From Pristionchus mayeri (Eukaryota; Nematoda; Chromadorea; Rhabditida; Neodiplogasteridae): a DNA stretch of 64,000 nucleotides. The translations under genes were made by a program, and so were the position numbers. The stretch covers positions 25,475,067 to 25,539,066 of the forward strand of contig BTRK01000002.1 in assembly GCA_036245805.1 (NCBI GenBank), read 5' to 3'. Below the pieces are notes generated by a model that did no database searches, had not been told where the DNA came from, and saw only the letters and a program-made list of their open reading frames with translations. Positions 56,656 through 64,000 of this stretch are shown here, one piece after another. Numbering within the stretch: position 1 is the stretch's first letter; each line of letters begins with the position of its first letter.

Positions 56656-58933
56656 ATGGACCCTACCAACAACCTCTGGGCTGGCATCGTCATGTTTGTT
56701 GTAAGAATTCACTTGTAATTTTTTTAAAATTAATATTAAATTTACAGGCAGGTCTCTTCGGAGTCTGCTCCAACGGACTCGCGATTTTCACAGTGTACAA
56801 ATGTTTGTTTTTGAAGAAGCGCTTTTAGCCCAAATCATCACTGCCTGTCAATAATGTTGAACGAGCAGGTCGACATCTCCACAATTCCTTCGGATTCCTC
56901 TGCCTCTCTCACTGCGCCGCCAATTTTGGAGTGTGCTTCACCTTCGCGGCTTGGTGCGCACCTACGACAATATGGTAATATTTTCCCAATTCTTCGTCTT
57001 TCAATCTTCAAAGTTGCAGGCAGAACGCAGTGCTCACTTCGACAGTGGAGGGGAAGCGAGTCGGGCAGATCAACTTCCTCTTCTGGAATGCCACTGTCTA
57101 CTCCCATCTATCCATCTCCATCAATCGATTCATCTGCATCACTTTCCCGCTCAAGGTGAGCTCGGGGTGAAATGTCAGCTAACCATTTTTATAATACTGG
57201 CATATTTTGTTAAATGCTTCACCGCAAATCATTCAATTTGGATTAAAATAACAATGTAAATTCAGGCAAAGCGAGTCTTCACGCCTCGGATAATCGGCGT
57301 CTTCTTCTGTGTTCCCTGGGCCATCGCCCTCTGCCACATAACGCCATACTTCTGGGGTGAGTGGATGAAATTATTTTTTATCAAGATATAATTTCAATTC
57401 CACATTGCATTGGTTTGAAAAAAATGTGATTGGTAATGTTTCTTCGAAGGGAAAATTAGATGTCTGACTTCAGTAAGCATTTAAACGAATTGCAGTGAAC
57501 GACTGCTTCGTCTTCTACGAGCCGACTACGTGGGTGTGGACGTTCACAGAGGGGCCGTGCGTGTGAGTTTGCTGCCTCTGTTCAGTGCTCTTCGAGTCTG
57601 GCACGAAACATCCGGTTCTACACTTAAAGGAGGACTAAATGCAAACGCGCGCCCGGTTGGAATATGTTTCACCTAGGGACGCACTCTCTTCAAGTCGCGT
57701 GCTATCTCGCCACCTTCCTTGAGCTTTCCCTGATCTGGCTCCCAGCCAACTAGCTAAAACTCTGTTCGGAATGGAGATATCAATGTGATAATTTCGGAGC
57801 TTCTTATCGTTGTGGAGCTCTAGGCAGTGCATATGATAGCTTCAAAAATTGCATTTTGAGTTTAATCCTCCTTTAACGGAAGTAGTGGCGTGAGAGATTC
57901 CTGCAGACTGGCCCTTGTCTATGCTGTGGCTGTTCCGTAGCCTGATCTTCTTGGCCTTGGTATGACATGACTACGCTATTGAAATGGAATTCAGTCTGTA
58001 CATCTCGACGTACTTCGACTTCTACACTTCGATGACAGTCTTCGTTCTCATGACTACGTTCGACTTATCGACTGCACTCAAACTGAGATTGATGAACAAT
58101 GTGAGGAGTATAGACATTTCCGACGATCTGGAACAGAACAAAATTGGATGAAGTCGTCTCAATCAATCTCTAAATGGAGGAATTCAGAAGAACGCCTCAC
58201 TCACGGGAAGTCGAGAAATGCACGCAAAGAGGAAGATGGAGACGAGATTCTTCATTCAGGTTCAACTTTTTTTTCTGATATTGAACGCTACTAAATTACC
58301 ACTTCAGCAAAACAATGACAAGAGATGGCTAATCTATTTTCCAGGCGATCTGCCAATCTTCGACTTTCGGCTTTGAGATCCTCTGTTTCTACGTTATCTG
58401 CACATTCGCCCACACGCAGTGGGAGGTAGTTATATAGACAGAAACTCTATACTGAATATTATCCCGGATCAGTAACTGATGTTATAATTCAACTTTAGAT
58501 CTTCTTCTCTACTTCCTTCGCTTGGGTTGCATGCCACGCTACTGACGGGTTTGTCGCAATATTTTGCAATTATTTTTGTTCATCTCAGAGATATTCATTC
58601 GTTCTAAAAGTGAGTGACTTTTGCGCTTGAATTGTAATCGCGATATATTCGGGCCTGGGAAACGTTGAAAAACATGAAGGTTTCTGCGCCATCACACAGA
58701 TGAACGAATTATACGATTTTTATCACACTAATGCGGAACGAACGAGTGAAATACTCATTCAGGTTGATCATGTGTCTGTTCCACTCTGGTCGATTGTGTG
58801 AAAATGTGAAGAGGAACTCTCTAGCACCGACTACCACGTCCGTTATAAGTGAATTTCATTGTCATTCCGAAATTAAAAACAATGGAAAACCAATAACAAG
58901 CTAATTTCAGTCGAACCAAAGTCGAAGCACTGA
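56656..58933 (+). CDS. SRX-like seven-transmembrane chemoreceptor, downstream copy
   Basis: Same twelve-exon structure and intron phases as the upstream receptor, starting MDPTNNLWAGIVMFV and including FGVCSNGLAIFTVYK, NSFGFLCLSHCAANFGV, FAAWCAPTT, HLSISINRFICITFPL, PWAIALCHITPYFW, DFYTSMTVFVLMTTFDLST, HTQWEIFFSTSFAWVACHA and GLIMCLFHSGRL. Coding identity to the neighbour is high throughout, so this is a recent tandem duplicate. The intron after GPCV is expanded by a 253 bp TTAA-flanked repeat. No disabling change is visible. As in its sister the final exon can be read in two frames (IEPKSKH* or RTKVEALKVEE...), the former obeying splice phase. Ligand unknown. Confidence 0.87.
57624..57876. 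repeat. piggyBac-type MITE (TTAA flanked)
   Basis: 253 bp with inverted ends TTAAAGGAGGACTAAA and TTTAATCCTCCTTTAA and TTAA at both borders, the target preference of piggyBac elements. It lies in an intron of the second chemoreceptor and is absent from the equivalent intron of the first, so it inserted after the duplication (or was lost from the sister). Confidence 0.75.
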
Positions 58934-59045
58934 AAGTCGAGGAGAGAAGTCGATAGCAGTCCAGATAAATTGTTTTTTTAACAACAGTATTTATATTGTC
59001 TGAATGCTGATGTACGGTTGAAGCAGGAGAGATGTACAAAGTGCC

Positions 59046-59051
59046 AATAAA
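59046..59051 (+). terminator. AATAAA polyadenylation signal
   Basis: Consensus signal about 115 bases after the stop of the second chemoreceptor. Confidence 0.55.
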
Positions 59052-59155
59052 AAATCGTCTTTGAAGAAAGCGAATTTATCATCGTGTTTATCACCGCACA
59101 ACGAAGCCTATAAGAGAAAAAATTGTCCGTTTTTTTCCCAATTTCAAATTCCAAC

Positions 59156-62100
59156 ATGATGAAATTCATCTTCTTAAAATCTTTGCTTCTACGCACAACT
59201 TCAGCGGGAATTATCACTAAGCTATCTCAGCATTACTGTGAGTACAATATTTGTGCCGTGAATATGTTTAGTCATATTTCGTTCCTTCGTATTTCACACT
59301 AATATATTAATACATACCTGTAATTACTTCTACAAAATGAAATAGGAAAGTAAGTAAAATTTTCAGCCGAAGTTCACAGGATTAAATGCGATTCGCTTCC
59401 GTATCGCACTGTGTACTTTGATTCCAACTGTTATTTCGTCATTGATGCTGATGTTTGTTTTGTCCCACTTAGCATTTAAAGTCCATTCAAGCCATCTTAT
59501 CTTGCTATCGTGCTCAGGTAGATGTGTCCGAGACTGAAAAACGATGCTCGAGGGTCATAGTCGGAGCGAAGTTCACAGCTGATCCTCCTGATCTTGTGTG
59601 GGATAAGATCTTTACTGATGTGAGACTTCTACTTTTATATGAGAACAAATGCGTACGATAACTTCACAATTTATTTAGAAAAATGATTTCCTTATTGGGA
59701 GCGTCTCCATCGGAAAGAAGAAAGCAATGTGCTTGTATGGTAAGAGCGATGAAGATATTTCCCGAATTAATGTTAAAGCTTACAACGCTTATGTAAGCTT
59801 AAATTGGCTTCGGATGTCCGAAAAAATGATTCGTTCTTATCAACGAATGCATTCACAGAAACTCAATTCCCCGCTCCAGTGGAATCTCAAACATCAATGA
59901 AAGAAGCATCCATTTATCGAGGAGAAAAAGTGACTGCACGAATGGTTGGTGATAGTCGTGGAACTAATCGCAGTTCAATTTCCAAATAGTTTATTCACCT
60001 TTCTGAGCAAACGAAAATAATTGGGGAAATGTTTTCATTTCATCGCTTGCATTATCCAATCGTCTTACAACATTTATCAGCGCTTGCCATTCCGAATGCA
60101 TTTCGACGAGAAGATCGAGCCGGGACGTATTATCACTATCAAAGGAACTACAACCACGGACTCGCCACAGTAAAGAAATATGAAACCAGCGCGCGCTAAC
60201 ATATCAAAGTTATCAGTTTCACTGTCAATTTGCAATCGGGCACACAAACTTCTTCAGTATCAGTGCAGAGGAGAGAACACATTCCATTCCACGTCAGCTT
60301 CCGCATCTCACAGGGAATTGTAAGGAAACTGCTTAATTCGAAGAAAAATGCTAATATTGTATGTTTAGGTGGTTTTTACGACCCTCACTAAAGGTGTATG
60401 GAGTACGGAGGATCGGAAAAGGAACCCTCTCAAGAGGGGAGCTTCAATAGATCTCCGCATCCACGTTTACGCTGATCGTTTCGAGGTTTGCGATTTATAT
60501 TTTTTTTGTTCTTTGAAATAGCTTTCAGATATTCTACAATGAGAATCAGTTTCATATATACCGAGCACGCCTGCCCCTCTCATTGATCTCGAATCTATTC
60601 ATTTACGGAGGAGGATCCATCGACTACGTACACTTGGGAGGAAAGAGCACCGTAAGATAGTGCTCTAGGGAACAGCTCACTCGACAACGCGCATCGAGGA
60701 ATGACAGGCTCTAACTAATCGTTGTCTCCTATTCCTTTGGAAAATTGCAAATTTATAGTTATCTCAGTTTTGACTAAAATTTGTGGTTTGAACGAAATTT
60801 GGAGGCTTTACTTAGTTTCTGAGACCTATTCTAAAAACTCTGTAAGCCTAGCACTACTGGGGTAATTTCCCTCAATATACTGATGTTTTCTCTTTTTAGC
60901 CAGTTCCTTATTCGTCCGCATTAATCCTCCTGTCGAAGATATTGAGACTAACGGGCAGATGATGGTTTCGAAGAGAACGGTTAGCCAAGGACACAATCAT
61001 TTTTAATGCTAAAACAATAGTGATCACTCGATTCAGGATCTCCGCTACTCTTCACCGTTCCCAGCTAAGCTCGAACATGGACAAACTATAATCATAAAGG
61101 GATCTACATTTGCAAATGCTTCTGACTCTTGGTGAGTCGGGTAAATTACATTACCGCACGGTCTCCTCCCAGACGAGAGCTGCGCGGCGTGGCGCGGCGG
61201 GTCGCATTAGGTCGCATCACTCCCAGAGATACTTCGAAGTGTGAATTTTTGGCTGAATTTTCTGCTTTGGCTTCTTCTGATGACACCCAATCTATCTGCG
61301 AAATCTGTGTTTCAAAATATTCAGTTTGAGCTACTGTTCGGATGTGTCATCTTTGGAGTCCCTCTCATCCCCTCCCCTCATCTCCCTACGATATCATTCG
61401 TCTTCATTCTGGCTAGTGAGCGGTGTCGTAGGGAAATGAGGGGAGGGGATGAGAGGGACTCCAAAGATGACACATCCGAACAGTAGCTCAAACTGAATAT
61501 TTTGAAACGAAGATTTCGCAGATAGATTGGATAGATCAGAAGAATCAAAAGCAGAAAATTCCGCGAAAAATACACACTGTGAAGTGTCTCTGAGAGTGAT
61601 GCGACCTAATGCGACCCGCTGCGCCACGCCGCGCCGCTCTCGTCTGGGAGGAGACCGTGCGGCACTGTATGTATTTCTTGATTTTTGACTTAACAACGCT
61701 TATTTAGCAGATGAAATTCACTTTTAATTTCACGATAAACCTTCAATCTGGAACGGAAACGACAAAGAATTCAGTGAAGAATAAAGAAGACATTCAGTTC
61801 CACGTCAGCTTCCGCATTTGGCAAGGAGTGGTAGGGCACACACCTCATTTGCCTTATTTGATGATAAAATGAGAGTGAGCTGGCTTACTCTTTAGGTCGT
61901 TCTTGGGACTCTCACCAAAGGAAAGTGGAGTGAGGGGGAACGTAAACTGAATCCACTGAAAAGGGGATCTTCTTTCGACATCCGAATTCGCGTGGTCAAC
62001 GACTTTTACCAGGTGCGACGATTAGAAAAGGGTTAATATGACAATTTGGTCAGCGTCACATCGATGTTATTGAAGGTGTTCTTCAACAAGAAGATCTTCT

Positions 62101-62946
62101 ACGGATACAAGTCTCGCATGTCATTCAAACGAGCCTCTCATCTCTTCATCTACGGAACTGCTCAAATTGACTCTGTCAAGATCGAGGAGAAGCAATATGC
62201 AAGTCAGTTCTAAAGACTAAGACTTCACTGAAGAAGTAAAATGTCGTTTAATCATAATATAAGGTATTTTCCAGATTACTTCCGTTGATAACAGCATAGT
62301 GAACGGATTCCCTGTTTGCAACAGCAAAACGTGTGCCACGAAGAGAGAAAAGTGAGAAAAGTTGGGGGGTCGATTTGTCTTCAAAATATTGCGCACAGAT
62401 ACACTACTCGCCACCAAGTAACAGAGTGCAAATTAATTGTCGTTTCTGGAATCGTCGAAGTAGAGAAGTATGGAAGAGAGACAAAAAGAAAATTGTCCAA
62501 TGTTTCAGCTTTGCTATCAAATTCGTCCGCAAAAACGGAGACATCGCCCTGTGCATCAAGCCTTGGTTCGATCGAAAAGTAACTATTTGTGGATAATTTC
62601 GCTTTAAATATAGATACTATTTACCATTACAGAACGTCGAGCTCAACACGAAAAAGAACGGACAGTGGATGAAGCAGCAGCTCATCACAAGCAGTCCGTT
62701 CCGGAGAAATGTTCGCTTCGAAGTGGCGGTTGCTAATGAGGCAAACGGATTCCAAGTGATACTATCTTTTCGTGATTTCTCCTTAAATTCTAAATTACTT
62801 CTCTAGAAATTCTACACTAATTCATTAGCAACCGGTAATTTTAGATCTTCGTAAATGGATCTCATTTCACCACATACGAACATCGTATGTGCCCATACGA
62901 CATTTCTGTTGTCGATATCGCTCAAGTCTTGGATCTGGACGTCTAA
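59156..62946 (+). CDS. Secreted-looking protein with three galectin domains (probably damaged)
   Basis: About 19 exons. Exons 1-5 (59156-59237, 59367-59452, 59518-59619, 59679-59739, 59859-59944) encode a hydrophobic start (MMKFIFLKSLLLRTTSAG) and about 110 residues with a few cysteines (IKCDSLPY, NCYFV, KRCSR, MCLY) that I cannot classify. Domain 1 (60081-60651): LPFRMHFDEKIEPGRIITIKG, FTVNLQSG, FHVSFRI, LTKGVWSTEDRKRNPL, FEIFYNENQFHIY. Domain 2 (61037-62198): FPAKLEHGQTIIIKG, FTINLQSG, FHVSFRIWQG, LTKGKWSEGERKLNPL. Domain 3 (62275-62946) is more divergent and ends VLDLDV. Equivalent exons of domains 1 and 2 have identical lengths (103, 117, 123). The key W-x-x-E-x-R sugar-site region is kept in domains 1 and 2 but not 3. 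Two lesions interrupt the frame: a one-base shift in the linker exon (60900-60979) and loss of the acceptor at 61726-61727. An ATG at 61711 could start a shorter protein. Galectins bind beta-galactosides. Confidence 0.75.
61154..61662. repeat. 509 bp foldback element in a galectin intron
   Basis: Two inverted arms of about 230-240 bases, starting CCGCACGGTCTCCTCCCAGA and ending with its reverse complement, flank a loop of roughly 30 bases near 61395-61425. Arms differ by scattered substitutions. It has no coding capacity beyond the mirrored shadow frames. Transcription would make a long hairpin RNA. Confidence 0.88.
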
Positions 62947-63236
62947 GCCAAGTGAAGGATAAAGGCCAATGAGTAAAAAATAAAATAACAACGTTTCATC
63001 ATCGGTTTGAAAATAAACAGTTTACTGACTGGTTACACCCAGTTGTGGTAGTGACATTGCGTTGAATCGGCAAAAATATTACTCATCTTCACAAAAGTAC
63101 TTTATCGAAGCTACTAGAGAGGGGCACTGCGACAACACTGTAATGCGGGCAATATACAAATGCGCGTAATTTCAATTACTGGAGTACATCCTAATCTAAA
63201 TCATATTGCAATATTTCATTCTCTCCCTTTCTCCCT

Positions 63237-63901
63237 TTACACAACACAGCTGGCGTTGGTCACAGTCCACGCGTTGCCCGTTCCAGTCTGGTAGGCGATC
63301 CACGAACCAGCCTGGCAACGGATCTCCGTCTGAATGGATGAGTATAGTGGAGATGGGATGAGGAGATGAATACAACTGAAACAATATTTCGAAATGTGAT
63401 GCTAACCAGGGGAGTCTCCACAGCACTTGTGTAATCAATTGAGCCTCTTTTCATGCACCAGTACCTAAACGAATCACTTCATTTAAGGAATGAGCGGATT
63501 CTTGGTCTCTCGTCAGTTAGAGCAGAGCTTGACTAATTCGTCCTTCTTTATTGTACGAACTTGAGTCTGAGTCCGGCGTCGCAGGGTCCAATGCGATCGA
63601 CGACCACGGGAGACTCTTCAGCCACAGTTGTCTCGAGGGGAGGACACGGACACTTGCTAGCACCTCAATGATATCCATTCCACTTTCGAAGTTTACGCCA
63701 ATGGATAAATATACGAAACAAAAAGTTTGAAGAATAAGCAAATTCTCACCAGCGACGACACACGAAGCTGCGACGACTTGCTGGGTGAAGTTAACATAGA
63801 AGCTGTAGTGGTAGGCCCAGAGATTGGTGGTCTTGTCACAGAGACGAGTGGACAGCTGATCGTCGTCGAGAGTCACTCGAGTGCCGTTCGGGAGAATCGC
63901 T
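63237..63901 (-). CDS. Secreted-type Cys-containing protein, 5' end outside the window
   Basis: Four exons are clear on the minus strand: about 63901-63751 (AILPNGTRVTLDDDQ ... NLWAYHYSFYVNFTQQ ... SCVVAG), about 63664-63560 (ASKCPCPPLETT ... GPCDAGLRLK), about 63464-63407 (YWCMKRGSIDYTSAVETPL) and about 63329-63237 (TEIRCQAGSWIAYQTGTGNA ... ASCVV, stop TAA). They join in frame and show evenly spaced Cys and Trp residues typical of nematode secreted proteins, but I do not recognise the family. The upstream exon with the start codon is not identifiable before the window edge. Confidence 0.6.
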
Positions 63902-64000
63902 CTGGATATGGGGAGAATGTCGCTTTTCAAGTCTTTGGTTCAATGACAACGTTCAAGATCACACTAATGAGTAGCCTCACTCCTATAAATGTATGGAAAT

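Noticed and set aside
1..64000. CRISPR arrays, bacterial operons, phage or viral genes
   Set aside because: No regularly spaced direct repeats, Shine-Dalgarno-linked gene strings or viral gene signatures were seen; the whole window reads as spliced nematode DNA.

Overview
The window looks like a gene-dense stretch of a nematode nuclear genome. The evidence is: genes split into many short exons by mostly 40-500 base GT-AG (and some GC-AG) introns; TTTCAG-type acceptors, some sitting directly in front of start codons as expected for spliced-leader addition; and nematode-typical families (LIPS-type lipase, SRX-like chemoreceptors, NLP-5-like neuropeptide, CHK-kinase-like protein, expanded galectins). 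The base composition, recurrent intronic motifs and mariner load would suit a diplogastrid such as Pristionchus, but that is inference; no species-diagnostic sequence is visible. All gene models below were assembled by hand from splice signals and reading-frame continuity; for most of them the exon lengths sum to an exact multiple of three.

Layout. Bases 1-8300 are gene-poor, with one foldback repeat (4083-4217) and one small secreted, prohormone-like gene (5137-5930,+). At 8301-9828 (+) lies a TATA-driven secreted Cys/Pro/Ala protein with a lustrin-type cysteine module. 10954-19872 (-) is a complete 28-exon neprilysin (M13 zinc endopeptidase, about 853 aa), whose introns carry a decayed rpl-26 fragment and a complete-length but nonsense-mutated mariner. 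21512-25041 (-) is a LIPS-family lipase with a small Ly6/ET-like GPI-anchored gene nested antisense in its largest intron (22637-23438,+). 25756-27775 (-) is a strange eIF4A derivative: only the first RecA domain, corrupted ATPase motifs and an apparent signal peptide.

28478-29375 is a non-autonomous mariner. Then follow minus-strand secreted-protein genes: saposin-like (29783-31401), a GM2-activator/ML-like protein (32249-33845) and an NLP-5-like neuropeptide precursor (34963-35403); and an unclassified multi-pass membrane protein (37853-40223). 40224-46430 is a 6 kb purine/pyrimidine-skewed gene-free block. 46431-54000 holds an initiator tRNA-Met, a CHK-kinase-like gene with in-frame stop codons, a histidine acid phosphatase, a second initiator tRNA-Met copy and a Ly6-like GPI protein. 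54380-58933 holds two tandem SRX-like receptors. 59156-62946 encodes a secreted-looking protein with three galectin domains, apparently damaged by a linker frameshift and a lost splice acceptor next to a 509 bp foldback element. The window ends inside a secreted-protein gene.

The genes do not form one pathway. Many products enter the secretory route, and peptide signalling (two candidate precursors plus a neprilysin, a family that degrades peptides) and lipid handling (lipase, saposin-like, ML-like) recur, but functional linkage is not shown by the sequence.
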